This document shows, in pieces, positions 35,501-49,600 of a DNA stretch of 64,000 nucleotides (position 1 is the first letter of the stretch; every line of letters starts with the position of its first letter). The position numbers and the translations under genes are program-made. The DNA is from Nemopilema nomurai (lineage: Eukaryota; Cnidaria; Scyphozoa; Rhizostomeae; Rhizostomatidae). The stretch is taken from positions 1,784,075-1,848,074 of the forward strand of contig ML133395.1 in NCBI GenBank assembly GCA_003864495.1, given 5' to 3'. Below the pieces are notes generated by a model. It was not told the origin of the DNA. It searched no databases and worked only from the letters and a program-made list of their open reading frames with translations.

Positions 35501-38500
35501 AAAATGGCCTTTGTTCGTGGGTTTGAAGCACGGCTCCTTGAATATCAGCCTGGGAGATCGCCAAGCGTAAACATTTGAAAATGAAATCAGCTTTTAGAGA
35601 AGAGAATCAGCCTTAATCGTAGCTTGTAGTTATTTTAACTCTGCAATCCCCAAGCACTGTGGCACATCGCTAATGCAATGGAGCTTTTCGCATCCGCACA
35701 GGTTGATGTCTTGAACAAAGACAAAGAAGACATGGTAGAGCAGTTACGGCGTCACGAGGAGCACAGTGATGCGCAGCGGCTTCGCACTTTGCAGAAGGAA
35801 AATGCGCAGGTGACATGCTCGCATTTCGATATGCTCCATTTTTAATGTAGACTTAAAAAACTTCAGAACGTACTGACAGATACTAGGGATTTGCAATATG
35901 ACGTACTGGTATATGTTGTCTTGGTACGACTATCTATTTTACTGAAAGTTGGGGTGTGGCATATTTATTTGTAACTTGAACCCCAATCAGCTTCTCAGTT
36001 GCAAATTGCTTCAGTAACATCATTGATCACAACTAAATTTATGTCCTAACTAAACCCAATGTCTTTGCCTTGCAGTTGAACATGAAAGTAAAGAGCCTAT
36101 TAGATGAGCTGGATGATATTCGTGAAAAGCGAGAAGCCTCTGGTCTTCAGTCTGATCACGTATGTTTTTTAACCAGATTTTAACTGGCCACTTCTTCTGA
36201 AAAGGCCTCGATTGCATTTGTTGCGGTATGACGTCATTATAAAGAATTGGATGAAGGGAACTGGGACCCAGTTGTGGTTTGGGTCTGCTCCGTTTATTTT
36301 GGCAAGTTTCCTAAATGTACTTATCATGTCAACTGCTTGTTTTCCGCAATCCTGATTCTTTTCTTAAACAAATTGCAATTCAAGAGTTAGTATTAAGTAA
36401 CGACACAATGCTATCATATAACGATTCTGTGATACAAACGTTACACCTTGGATTTCTAGGTGACAACTAATAACCATCTTTCTAGGTGACAAGACTTCAA
36501 GCGAGACAGCTTTCTGAGATATCAGCACACTGTAAATCACTAGAGGTAAATGCATTAATCTTCTACAAGAGCAATAAAGTCATTATATAAGAGCTAAAGG
36601 CACACCAAAATTTAGAAATTTAGTGAGTAGAAAAGCGTTTGCTCTTCTCTAGATTTGATTTTTACACAGACTCTTCTTCTTCAACATATATATTCTGTTA
36701 AGGTCTCAAAATTAGTCCAACGGAATGGCAGAAAAGTCTGCATCTTGTTTAAAATGCTAAGCGGCTGTCGATGTCTAGTATTAACTTCTGCCTTTGAATA
36801 TGACTGTTGAGATACCCAGCTAATGTTTCTTAAATCTTTATCAAGACTGAAAAGGATGCAACGAAGATGCAGTTGGATAGAGTGCAAGCCGAACTCGATC
36901 GGGCAGCAAAACAACAGGTTTGTATTCCAACAAAAGGCTGATTAATGCCTTACCCTTCTGTCTTATCTTCATGGCAAATTATTGTGCATCACTAGTGATA
37001 ATTTGTATGTTCTTTAAATGTTTTGTTTATAAATTTTCAATTTTAACGAGGCTACTTCATAAATATTCTGCAGTTTGTCTCTTGCGAAATAAGATCTTTT
37101 CGAGGCAAAGAAAATAGTCTTTGAATGAGCCTGAAAATCGCCGGATTTATGCGAACTTTTCCTCATGTTTGATCATTTGCATCATTTTTAATGACCTGAG
37201 AGAATCCAACTGACACAGAGCCAACGTAGCATGTCGAGTGATTGTCAAACAGTGATGACCTGGGGCCAGATTTAAATTGGGCAAAAGGCGAATCAGTGAC
37301 TGTGTTAGCCATTTCACATCCTCTGATTTGGTAAATAGGTATCGGAAAGATCATGCTTTTATAAAATATAACTGGTTGTTCAATACGCAAATACAGCAGA
37401 TGTTTGCATAATTGATAAACATATGTCAAAGTTCTTGGTTCACATCTGGGTGTTAAGATGGTGTCTATCAGATTATACACAGTGAAGTGTTAGATGCAAG
37501 TCATTTGTGTCTGCTTTTTGTGGATTATGCTGGATCGTATTCGACAGATTTTCATTATTAAAATGAAAAACTATTGATATGAATTGAAGGACAAACAGAG
37601 AAGACGCTCGAATGATTCTTGACAGATTGTGTTCTCCTTGACTCCTATTACTGAGCATTTGCGTGTAATCAACGTGTCGTCATTTTAAAGCATGGCATTT
37701 TTCTTTCTTTCTAACGTGACGTCATGTTTAGATCTTCATATAGGTTATTTCTCTCTTCATCTTTCCTAGGTGTTGCTCTATAGACCTTCCCCGTTGTATG
37801 CCTCCAGTAATTCTCCATCAGAATATATATCATCCTCTTAGGTTATTGCTTTGAACTTAAGCTGAGTATGGTGGTCTTTTAACCACAGCAACCCCGATCA
37901 TTTTATTTGTATCGCTGATGTTGGCCTAAAGTCTCTTTTGCTAAGTATTGGATATTTGTTTTGTATTTAAGCATCCTTTTTGTATGCTAATTGTTATGTT
38001 GCTTTGGATTCAGGAAGCTACAAGTCATTCGGCCATGAAACTTGAGCGAGAGAACCTCCAAATTAGAAGGTACCTTGACTTTATTTTTCGCATTTCTAAT
38101 GATGACTGCATGTCTTCTTTCTTCTGGATGGATAATGCAGCCCGCAAATGATGTTGTGCTCATTAAAGAGTAGTAGGGGAGAAGTGCTTAATCCTGCTTT
38201 CATTCAGAATAAAAACAAGCATTTTTATTTCATCGTCATCATTTCGTTGCCCATCTTCATGCTCCTTGTTAATGCATCGCTGTGAGATGTTGTTGAGCTG
38301 ACTCGAAGATCACCAGCTAAAAGCCTTTGATTTAGTAATAAAAATATTGTGGCGGGATTTTGTGTTTAAGGATCTGTCCGAGTGAAGCTATTTTCTTTGC
38401 TAAGATGGCCTTACCAGCTTAGACTGGCTATATCATTGGACTTTGTCATTTGAACCGTGGTAAACATTTACTATTTAGTTGCTGTATCGCACGTCAACAA

Positions 38501-41500
38501 TTATTTGCCTTTTTTCCTCAACAGTGAAGTAGATGAAATTATTCACAACCACAAAGTTGAGATTAATAATATAAAATTGAGGTAGGTATGAATTTTATCT
38601 TGTCAAAAAACAAGTGATCGGGCTTTTTTCAAACATCCATTATTCCTTTTTTGATTCTAACTAAAACATCACTTCAAAGCAACACTAGATAATTTTCCAA
38701 CATTAATATCGCCAACAGCAATTGCATCAAATACTACAAGTCACGCAGAAAGCCCAAATGTAATTTGATTCGTATCCTCCATCCATGATAAGTCCAGCAT
38801 TTCACGATGGTTGACTGTGAGTGTTGCCGCTGTCCCGAGAGGGCCTAATCAAGAAATCAGCTGTCTTTGTTTCAATACTGATTATTTATATCGTTTTGCA
38901 GAGCATTCTCGCTGCCAAAAGTTTGCCATAGTAGTTGTTGTTTAAGTATCTTACCTAATTATTGCAGTCTAACGAAAGACAAAGGAGACTTAGAAAGGGA
39001 GCGTGACTCCCTTGCAAGCCAGCTGCAGACAAGCAACAACAGAATAACCGTCTTGACCCAGAATATCGAGGCGTTGAAAGATGCTTTGGCAAATAAGGTT
39101 CGATGTAACTATCTTTGCAGTTAATGCTTTCCTCGTCAGGATTCACGAACTCAACGTTGAAATATGTCCTTCTAACGTCTAATGTTTAAGGAATGTCCTG
39201 TGCCAGGGACAGTTGTTTACAGCAACGACGATGAAAATGATGCTGGCTTTGTCGCATGAGTCTGTTCCGATCTTCTAAGCTCACAGGCTTACGTCTGAGA
39301 TCTACCTTGGCTTGATTGATCGATTGCATTCTATCGGCTATTGATCCTTCCTTTTTTAAGAACGAAGCTCGACTTACAATGATTATAGTCCTTGCTGAAC
39401 TTCTCAGAAATCGTTTGTCTGCCATTTTTTGCTTATCGGAGGATAATATTTTGCGTCATGAAAATAGAACTGCGGGATTTGTCAAGGATGATAAGTGGAG
39501 AAGGATTGTTTGTAAAGACGAGCAAAGATGAAATCGAACCGAAGATGAATGGAGATTTGTTCGCTTCCCCAAATGTAAAAGCATTTGAAACAAAAAAACC
39601 TTCTAAAAACCATAGACGCCGGACTTGAGAATTTTACCATAATACCATGCTTTATGCTGAAATTACTTTAGTGAAATGATCTTCGAAGTAGAAGCTTTCT
39701 TAACTGTTTTAAAATATGTTTATTAAGCCCTCACATGCTCGGTGAGACAATTCTAGTCAAGAATGAACGGTGATAGGGTAGAGTGGCAGTGATTAATCTG
39801 TGGCTGAAATGAATCAGGACGTCTTTATGCAAGTGGCACCGTCGTTGCCTAGCCAAAAGTATCGGGTGTGCTAGGGGCCTACTGGTTTCCAGCATGATCA
39901 AATCGCGAAAACGAGACAACACATTAGCAAAGTTGGCATGCTTAAATTTGCAGCTCTTCTCTCTCCTTACCTGGCATTGCTTGAAAAATTCCCTACCCCA
40001 TGCTAGCATACAACCTGTGAATTTCCTTGATTAGTACAAAAACAGGACCGTCTTTTACATATGCAAGGGCATTAACGGAAGTAGGGCAGCCCTTAGCAAT
40101 CCCCCTCCCTAACGTAATAGCATTTTGGTAGAACTTTCGAAAGTATTGAATGTTGTTATGTACCATCAGCCGTCTTTTGTGAAACTGTGTTTGTCAACGT
40201 CATCTAACCACAACTTTTTATCATTCAAGGAAGAAGAACTTGTTCGTAGAGTGCAAGAAGTCAAGGAAACCGAGTGGGAGAAGATCTCGAAATTAGAAAC
40301 CTACAAGCTGCAGGTACGTTGCTAATTATTTGAAGTTGTTGCAAAACTGGCAATGGAGAAGTTGGCATTAATCGGGCATTTCTGGCATTCAACTTTTTTA
40401 AGTTTAAAGTTAATGGCAACGGGTTAAATATAATTATGTATTTTATGTTTTGAATATATTTAAATATATTTATGTGTGAAATCAAGCGAACGTATATTTA
40501 TGTTCTTGTAGTCTAAGGGCAGAATCGTTGTAAACAAGTTCTTAAATTAATTTGATTGTTTTGTGCTAGAACAATAGTTGAGGTTCTGATTACTTTTTCG
40601 TAGGCAGAGTCACAGCTGGCTGAAAATGAAAGGCAAGCACATAATTTTTAATAACTTTGTTTTCAATAATTTCGTTTTTAGCACCTCCTTTTGAATCACT
40701 TAGTTTTGAATGACCTCGTTTTGAATGACCTCATTTTCAAGCACTACTTAGCAAAAGTATGATTGTGATATTATCACTCTGAATATCGGCCCATTAATTG
40801 ATTTCGGATTTGCGAGTTTTTCGCACCTGGTTTTCATGAAATTTATGTTTCTTTTCATTAATTGTTTACAAACATCCTGATTGAGACCAAAAATCATAAT
40901 ACTGCGCCGTGCAAACCTGTTAGAGAGCGTTAGCAGTTCTTGTTTTGTAAGAGGGCAGCTCTGAAAAGCCAGTCACTTTATCTATCAAAAATTATCTGTT
41001 TGTTCGAGTATATCCATCGACTGATATCGTGGCTAGAGAGACGGAGTGCCAAAAAAGTTGTTAAATACTAAAAATGTAATACAAGCTCGAGGTGTGAGCA
41101 CAAATGTTGAACGAAGGGAAAGAGATTCAAAAGAAGATATTGACGGCATTTAAAATCGCTCCTGTCAAAATCGGGCAATTTGAAAAAGTTTCACATATAT
41201 ATGTCCAAGTCAGTGTGTTAAATTGATATTTTTCTTCTACCTAATGAGATGAAAATGAAATCATCATAATCTGAAAACATCATGAATTTAGCGTTCATAT
41301 AAAACCATTTTTTATTAAAGGCTTCATGTACACCTTAGAAAGCAATGTTTGCATGATTTTGCTGCAGGGATAGAAGCAACTATGAGTCGATTCAGATGGT
41401 GCAAGTAGAGAAGCTGAAAGAAAGCCTCAGAGAAACTTCTGACTTGAAAGTAGGTTCTTCTAGTCAAATGACAGTTCAAAGCATCGAATTAAAAGACAAG

Positions 41501-44500
41501 AACCTTCTGTTTTTTCTTTTAGTTGTGGCCAATAGATGTTTCTTGATTACCTTAATATCTTGCAGGTTGAATTGGAGAAAGAAGTCAGCTCACTCAAAGT
41601 GAAATTATCTCAACAAAATCAGAAGGCTGAACAACTTGAGGAGGTATTCTTTAGGAACAATCAATGTCTCCCCTGATCAATACCCCATGGAAACCTCTTT
41701 CTCTGTCCTCTACTTGTTTCCATCTTTTTTATTGTGGCTTTGTTGTTTTGCTTTGGTATCTCTATCATGTTGCATGTTCATATGAATTTTCAAAAATCCT
41801 TAATTCAAAAGAGTAGATTCAGACAAATGAACAGACACTGCTTTGTGGTTTAGTAATAGTGTTGACCATTTCATGTGCAGTCAGAGACAAAATGAAGGGA
41901 TAACTAACTTCTCTTTTGTCACAGGCCAAAAGGCTGAACCAAGAACACAAAACCAAGCATCAGAAACTACAGAATGACTACGAGAGGTGAGCTTGACAAA
42001 ACCTGTCCCCTGGCCTTACAAATTTACACACAAACAACTGTCGATTTCGGTTGTCATTTATAAAACACAATTGACTGATACTTCTCGGGGTCCACTATCA
42101 AAAACAAGCTGTCATTCTATTCAGCTATACCATAGCCATTCGGCTTGACTTCTTTATCAGTAAACAATCAATTGGCACACATTCAGGTTTAATGGTAATG
42201 GGGAAATGAGACTTCTTTTTCTGCATTCCCTTAAACAAATACTCACCACACAAAGTGTAATGTTTTCAATTCTTGAATCATACCTAATTTCTCAGCCATC
42301 TTTTCTGGCATGGTCTATTGTTTCATTCATAATGAAACGGGTTGAAAGACGACTGAAATTTTCGTCTCGTAGTTTGGTAACTATTGGAGAAGAATTGAAA
42401 GCTGAAAATGAGAAGCTGAAGGACAGACTTAATTTACTGAAGAAAGAATTAAGTATGCAATGTTTTTAGTAATTCGTGATTTAACCCATTTGAAATAAAT
42501 ACATTTCTATTCAAGTATAAAGTGGTGGATTAGCCTAGGTGCTTCATTGTATGCGAAATTTTGTTCATCATTGTTACTCTAATGCGTCACGAACCTTTAA
42601 ATTGGTTTTTTAACCCGTAGTTATCTTAATTCTCTTAATCGAATCTGTTTTCTCCTACTATGGGTAAATCTTTTGGAACACATTGTAGAACAGCATCTGA
42701 TTAATATCAACTTTCTTGTAATTTTGTGTGCACTCTTATGGCTATACAATTGTCTCAAAAAGTTTATTCATGTTCATCATGATGGCTAAACATAAATATC
42801 ATCGACCTGTTGATTCAGAAATTTCAAACGAAGATTTACAGAAGCAGCAAGAAAACTTTGAAAGGAGCATCCAAGACACCAAGTATGCTTTTAGTTTTGT
42901 TAATAGCCGGTAGTTTGTATTACAGTGGTAACTGTATCCTTTTATGCAGAGTGACATGAATAAACTATAATCCATACTCTGGAAAAGATTGGAGGAAAAA
43001 ATGCCTGGTTTAATAGCTCATAAAAGTACAGCAGAGAATAAAAGAAGTTTGCATCTGGTTACACAAATGGCTATGCTTCTCACTCTTTTTGTTTTACAGA
43101 AAGAAGCTGGAGACAGAAAAGAAAGGAAAGGAGAAAGAAATAAACGAATTAAAAAGCCAAGTGCAGGATTCAAGAAAGAAAATGGAAAAGATCGCATCAT
43201 TTGCTAAGAAGGTAGAGGGCATTGCGAAATGCATTTCATTATTGCAAATTCAAGTATAATTCAAATGCATATTTTCAGTGGCTAAAAGAACCATCATCGA
43301 ACAAGTGCTTTGCGGTGCAAAACTTCACAATGGCAAGAAAAAGCGTAACAACCAATCAGCGTTACTTTACACCTAACTTTAGAAGAGCTCTACTTATCAC
43401 TCTCTAGTGTTTTCGATCCGCAACTGGCTATTTATTCTGTCAGCTTTTGATCATTTTCCAACGTTTGCATATTTTGAGAAGTGTCGGATAAGAAAGTACT
43501 TTCAGTATGCAAAAACTAGTTCTGCTTTATCTTGCCACCATAAACGTCATCGTTCATTTGGTTGTTGGCAGCTGGCATTTAGATTGATACCTAGAGGAAG
43601 CCAGAAACAATGTGCCTATTCTTATTTTTGAGATTACAGACAGAGTACATTCACCAATCAGTTGTTTTTGAGTTTGTTACTAAAAACCTGCATTTTCAAA
43701 AGTATGTAGTCAGGTAACAAAAAATTGTAGGCCGATTGCTGTTACGAAATGCTTTTTTGATGATAGAAAAATAAAAAGCAGAAAAGGGTTATTGAAGACT
43801 TGATGTCGAGGATTGAGTCACAGAGGATAGAAAAAGAGAAGATTGAGGCTGAAAAGAAAACACTCGTGTAAGCCTATCGTCCTTACTTCGTTTATTTGAT
43901 ATTACTAAGTGCCCATTTAAATTTATCCTTATTTGATATTATTGAGAGCCCACGTTAAATTTATCTTCAAATTGAGTTTAATGACTTCATCTTTGGTATC
44001 TTCATCGATATCTTCATAAACATAAAGGAAATGCTGTTTTGGAAGGCTCTGTGTTAACTAATTTCAATATCCTTTCGTATTGAAAAAATCCAGACCTCAA
44101 TATAAATGTTCAGTCTATTTCGGTGTTGTTTCCAGGAAAAGTCTCAATTTGGAACATGAAAGGACGAAACGAGCATTTGAACGGGTGAGTTTATTAACGC
44201 ATCTGTTTGAAGTCGCAAATCTATTGACTAAATGGTGATGAAAGTTTTTCAAAGAATTAGGTTAGGTGTCCAATTGTCCAACTCAAGCATTAATTATATT
44301 TTAAGAATTCCCAATTTCCATTGAGCCAGGTGAGATGGCCACATAGTTAATAATTTCCCATTTTTTGTTTTAATCTTGGCTTGATGATAGGTTTCGTTGA
44401 CACAATTGTTTGGATTTAAAATGAACTTCCTTCGTATTTTCTTCGATACCTCAGTAAGTGTTTGCAAGCCAAAACAACAGAGCCTCTTTCTCATTTGTTG

Positions 44501-45236
44501 GCCTTATTCCTGTCAACTTTGAAATGGCATTAGCAAGGCATATAGGCTGGGCTTATTTTTGTCGGTTTGCATCAATGCAGCCAGACTGACCTTACCCTTC
44601 CTTGCAGTTGCGCAAAAGGCAGACTCAGTTCACGCATCTTCTCCACGCGAGTTCAGCCAGCATCCACGATCCGAACCCAGGCCCCTTTCAGCAGAACCAA
44701 CTTCTAACCATGTCATTTGAAGTGAGTCACCTGAGATTCTGTCACATTGCTTACTATTCTTCTCTGAGCTCAGAATGTATTGAAAATCCATTCAGTCTTT
44801 TGTGATATATCTGTCATAACGCTGTGGGCTCTATCACCTGAAGCGATGAACACTTCTTTGCGAACTACGTAGAACTCCAAAGAACGGATGGATGTTGTGT
44901 TCAATGGCCGTCTTTGGTCTCTACCCAATGAACATTGGATTTGCCAATTTGTCAAACTGTGATTAAATAGAAAGTTGTATGTTTCGGTAATGCAAGGAGC
45001 TTTTCCTAGGTTTATGCATGACTGGCTGCTTGTGACCATGTTGGGTTTCGCCAACACTCCGCTGGCTCCTGTGCCGTAGACAAATCCTTATTTTTTACTA
45101 ATAGTTTTATTCATATTACTTATTTTCGCATTTCTAGCCACCACGAGAGACCACTTCTAGCAAGATGAATCGTGACGTTGACAATCTTTCTCCCTTCCCA
45201 AACATAGACGGGCTCATCATTGAAACATCACCGTAA
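32563..45236 (+). CDS. CEP83: centrosomal protein CEP83 (CCDC41), coiled-coil distal appendage protein
   Basis: CEP83 is the base component of centriole distal appendages, needed for basal-body docking and ciliogenesis. 24 exons read in phase: 32563-32715, 33413-33553, 33895-33966, 34334-34435, 35117-35167, 35702-35809, 36076-36159, 36486-36545, 36846-36917, 38014-38069, 38525-38581, 38968-39097, 40230-40313, 40604-40632, 41368-41449, 41566-41643, 41925-41986, 42373-42452, 42819-42882, 43100-43211, 43767-43867, 44136-44184, 44608-44721 and 45138-45236. They give 679 codons, against about 700 in human. Nearly all of it is heptad-type coiled coil rich in Glu, Lys, Gln and Leu. Diagnostic blocks: [64 protein letters not shown]. 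The C-terminus (from about residue 610) is less conserved and unstructured. The intron at 40633-41367 uses a GC donor. The ATG at 32563 is the best start seen; an upstream non-coding exon is possible. Confidence 0.93.
32771..32934. mobile_element. TTAA-flanked MITE, copy 2 (164 bp)
   Basis: Begins AGGCATTGAGTCATGGG after TTAA (32767-32770) and ends CATGACCCAACACCT before TTAA (32935-32938). It shares both ends and the TTGATGTTTGATCACATGAAA-like interior with copy 1 (12320-12531), but its right end has three changes. It sits 56 bases past the exon 1 donor of CEP83. Confidence 0.8.
34576..34710. repeat. 67-bp tandem duplication, period 68
   Basis: The block from ATCATGACGTTTAAAGC to CCGTTTTGT occurs at 34576-34642 and again at 34644-34710, with two mismatches. 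It lies in a CEP83 intron. Confidence 0.9.
34827..34867. repeat. (TCC)n microsatellite
   Basis: Perfect CTC/TCC run of about 13 units in the CEP83 intron between 34435 and 35117. Confidence 0.95.
40633..41367 (+). other. GC-AG intron in CEP83
   Basis: Exon 14 ends AATGAAAG and the intron begins GCAAGC, the usual context for GC donors (AG|GCAAG). It ends GCTGCAG at 41367. Splicing here joins AG to G and gives ...[12 protein letters not shown]... in frame. Reading through instead meets a stop (TAA) within five codons, and no GT donor exists in the exon that would keep phase. Confidence 0.8.
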
Positions 45237-46600
45237 ATTCGATATCAAAATGTATCAAAGCATGTTCACATGTTTCCATTATTGAAACAGTATAACTAAA
45301 AATTTCTAATTTATCCACATGTAAAAAGTTTTCTAATGTTCTTTTAATACGTTAATATATATAAAGCATTACAATGTTCTTGGTTTCTTCTGTCTTTGAA
45401 TTCGTTGAGGCAAGTTCTAATGAATTTTACATTAGAGAGCCCGCTGCTGTAAATACTAGTACTTCTGTTAGTACGTATTTCTCTTCCCCTAAACAATGAT
45501 GACAAGAACAGATTTTCATTTGTGAGAATTGCACCAATTTAAATTACAGACTTATGCCTCCTCTTAAATTTCAGTTGTCATCTAATTGACACACTGATAA
45601 GAGTTTGCTGGGAAGAACATCTTGCATTCAAAAATCTGAATTTATATGGTCACTTTATTTATTAATATGATTTCGGTTGCATTTATTTTTGTATGCTAAT
45701 CCCTGCATTCATTTGAAAACGCTAGTAGGCGATGATGGTTTGGCTATAAAATGCTCGGGCTTTTTATGTTGACGCAAAGGGTGTCGAAGTCTTTGTGAGT
45801 TTCCCTGGAAACTTTTTTCTTTACAATGAACAAAATTACAATAAACATTATCCACTTTCTCAGTAGTTAGTCGTCCGTTCATTCTTAGATGACTGCTGAA
45901 CACGGTTGCCCCAAAGTAGGCCGGAAAATGAATATTTTGTGGCAAGTCAATTCTCTGTTTTTTCTTTCTGTGCAAGCGTCTTATAAATTTGAAGGCTGTT
46001 TGCATGGTCTTCTCTTCAAAGAGAAATTTGAATTAACGAGTAAAAGTGAGGGAAAATGACTGATGTTAATCCAAGGGAAACAACAAGTTTGCCCCAGTTG
46101 GAAGCTTTAATTATGCGTGCAGACCAGAGAAGCGTGTGGGAAAACTGTTCGGATCCTTGGCTAGCCTCCTTCTTGTGGCCTAATTTACATCCAAGTCTCC
46201 TTTTAATTTTATCAAAATGTTGCAAAAAATTTCGTCAGCTCCTCCGGGCAGGAGGCTTGCGTAGCACAAACTGCAGCGCACAATGGATGCCGGGAAGTTT
46301 ATCCACTTTAGGGAGTAGTGAGGAGTTATCGAGGAAAACTGAAAGTGAGAAAGAGGAAATTCTTGATTATACTAAAAAATAACATTAGTAAAGCAAAGCT
46401 GCTAAACTCCTCAACAAATCAACAAACCATGTTTTTATTATGAACATGTTTGATGCCCATTGAAGGCTGCATGAGTTGGTCGAATCCAGCTTAGGCCGGT
46501 TTGTTCTCCTGGCCCATGACGACCTTCTGGGAACCAGGACCGGATTTTCAATAGTTTGTACATAGAGGCTGAAAGAAAGGAGGTGCTATAATAGAGAACC
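45237..46600. other. intergenic region between CEP83 and KCMF1
   Basis: Contains the CEP83 3' UTR, the presumed KCMF1 promoter and one uncharacterised 108-codon frame (46056-46382). No transposon or RNA gene was recognised. Confidence 0.55.
46056..46382 (+). CDS. uncharacterised 108-codon reading frame, possible small gene
   Basis: ATG-initiated frame just upstream of KCMF1. Composition looks protein-like: an amphipathic start, a Trp/Leu-rich middle (SDPWLASFLWPNLHPSLLLI, about residues 32-51), a basic segment KCCKKFRQLLRAGGLR, and a charged tail RKTESEKEEILDYTKK. I recognise no family. A minus-strand frame overlaps part of it, so coding on this strand is not certain. It could be a single-exon gene, an exon of something larger, or chance. 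Confidence 0.25.
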   Translation: MTDVNPRETTSLPQLEALIMRADQRSVWENCSDPWLASFLWPNLHPSLLLILSKCCKKFRQLLRAGGLRSTNCSAQWMPGSLSTLGSSEELSRKTESEKEEILDYTKK

Positions 46601-49600
46601 ATGTCACAGCATGAAGGTAAAGCTTAATGTTCGCCTTTCTACACTTTTTTATGGCTCGACAGGAATATTATTTAAAAAGTAGAATATGTTTACGCTGCTT
46701 TTTGTCACATCAGGATGCAGAAATGTACCAAAAGTGGTGAAATTTATCGCCATCAAAAACTATTGATCAATTCATGAAATTTGATTGTAATTTTGCTAGA
46801 AATACAGCAGATTTCTGCAAAAAGCAAAGAAAACACAGTATTTGGTTCATTTTGAAAGGTATTGGATTTCAGCGGAGTTTCGTCTTGTGTTAGAATGTCA
46901 ATCTGAGGCTTATCTCCCTCCCTACTTTTTGGAAATAATTATTGGTAATAATTTCTCACTTTAAGTAAAGAGGTTTAGAAATATGAGACAAATATTCAAA
47001 AAATTAAAATATTCTGGTAAAGCCAGTATTTGGCAAACCAGCATATCTCAAGCTGTCAGAGACAAGATGTGTTGTTTTATTAGGTAGACTAAGCATATAT
47101 TTCACAACCTAAGGCTCCATGGGAAGATATCAAAGTAACATATGTTTTGACTTATTTCTGGTTCCTATTGCTGCTAAAAAATTACATCTGAGTTGTTCAG
47201 ATACCCATTATAATTTGGGAACAATATTATTTTATTGCCAAAACTCACTCAAATATTTCAAAAATTTAACTGCCAAAACTTTAAAACTATCAAAGATAAG
47301 CCTACCATAAAAGAGGAAAAAAGTCACAGAGGAGGGTATAATGTTTCAGGCCCTAGATTGTTATTAACAATTTCATTGAAAGTTAAGATTTATACTAATT
47401 AATATTATTGCTTTCTTATATATTATGTAATCCAATTATAATTCTTGGTATCTTAGATATGAGCCCAAAATACAAATACTTTTCTCTTCTAATGATTAAC
47501 TTGGAGCCATATGTTCTATATGTAAACCATTTATTTTGAGTAATTGACATTATTTTGTCAATATATAATATTTTATTTTATTTTGTCAGTGTTGAAATTA
47601 TGAAGATCTGCCTATATACAAATATTTTGTGTGGTGCCTAAAAGCTTCTGTCTACTGATGCTCATTTCATTTAGATCTGATTCAGGATATGGGAAAGTTT
47701 GTCAAATTATGCTACCATACCTTTAAGTCCCTGGAAATATTGTGCAGAAATTTCCCACAACATTTCTGACCTATACTAGGCAACATTGCTATCCTGGTGT
47801 TAACTGGTTTCATGCTGCTCTGTCATATTTTATAAAGGGAAAGTCTTCAGCTGAAGGTAGTCTGAGGGAGGAAATGACTGTTTCTAATGCAAATGCTTAT
47901 CATGTATCTTAGCAAAAAGCATGAAAACTGTGATGCAAATGGCAGTCTTCTGAATGCAAAAATTATTTATTTAAGTGGGAAACACTAGCTGCAGCAGGTT
48001 TTTTATATTCAATTGGCTTTTGATCTAAACCTCAGAATCACCTGCAATAATTAACAGTTAAAGGTCAAGTTTGTAATACGAGCTTTGTGATAAAAGGTTT
48101 ATAAGAACTGATATTTCCAGTTTATCAAGTTCTTTCAAACTCATATTTTATTTAGTAGTTAAACGTATCTATTTTATATTTTTTACAAGCTGATGACAGA
48201 CTTTTCGTTTGCAAATTTGTTTCAATATTTAATTTTTAATTTTAAAAATTGACTTGCAAGCATAAAAGAATTAGCCTGCATTGAAATGGACCTTGAGAAT
48301 CTTATTACATTTATTTAGTTTTCATCAACTCTGCCTCCATGCATAATGAGTAGTAGGATTGATGTTTGATTTTTTTTAAGAAAATGTTGAGAAAAACCAT
48401 GTTAATGAAATTTGCTAGTTTTGTAGTACTTTTAAATTTATAGCTGATATTTCATTAAAAAGTCCTTAATTTAATTTTATTATAACCTTACTTACTACAT
48501 TTCCATATGTATATAGTATTAAACTTTTATAGAGTATAATAAAATTTGACACATTTTTGGATAATGCAGAAGAGTTTGTGGCTTTTTTAAAGTGTTAATC
48601 ATCAACACTATGGATACCAGATGGATTCATAAGTCAACCTTATGCTAAACTATGTGTATATGTTGAGCCCTCAGGACAAAAACCAAGAAATTAATTTGGA
48701 AGAAATCTTAAATTTGATAAATAATAATGAGATGCTTGTCTCTCAAATTTTCAATAGTGTGCATTGAGATAGGGGGTAAGTTGATGCCAAATTTGCCTGA
48801 TGAGTAGATTCCTTCACCAACCATCACCACTTCTTTCAACCTATCTTGCCCATTTTCATTTGGTTAACTTTAGCTCTCTTGTTTTTTCTGGTTAGGTGTT
48901 AGTTGTGACTCGTGTAGCAAGGGAAACTTCAGAGGGAAGAGATACAAGTGTTTAGTTTGTTTTGATTATGACCTTTGTGCTTCATGTTATGAAAATGGAG
49001 CAAGGAGTTCACGACATTCTGTGGACCATCCAATGCAGTGCATTCTAACAAGAAGTGATTTTGGTAAGTGAAGAAGTGATCTATATATAATCTTCATTTA
49101 TTGTTATCTGAATATTAACACCTTTATCCTCAATTGCTCTAAGAATGTGTCTGTGTTTGACTGTTAAAACTGGTGAAAATCAAGTAAAGCCTTGCCGAAT
49201 TGTTTTTGGCAGTTTTCAGTTGGAGTTTGTTATATAAATTGCAAATTCAAAGTGATTGTATTGTTCATCTTTGTTGTGATTTTTTCTTCGCTTTATATTA
49301 TCAATTTATAAATCAGCCTTCACTATACCTCTCTGGGGAAAGGGGTACAGCCTGGCAGCAGCATCTCTTCCATGTTCCCAATGGCAGCCTTCCAAGCCTT
49401 CATGTCCATTCAGCCAATTCAGCACCCAGCCCTCTTTTTCTCATGATGTTATCAACTGACCTGTGCCACAACAGAGGGGGTCTGCCAACAAGGAGTCTGC
49501 CTGCCTTCACCTCTTCTAGACTCAGCACGTCCTCACCTCTTCTTCTTCTGATGTGCCCCAACCACTCAAGACCCTTCCTCTCCCAGATTCCCAGATCTCC

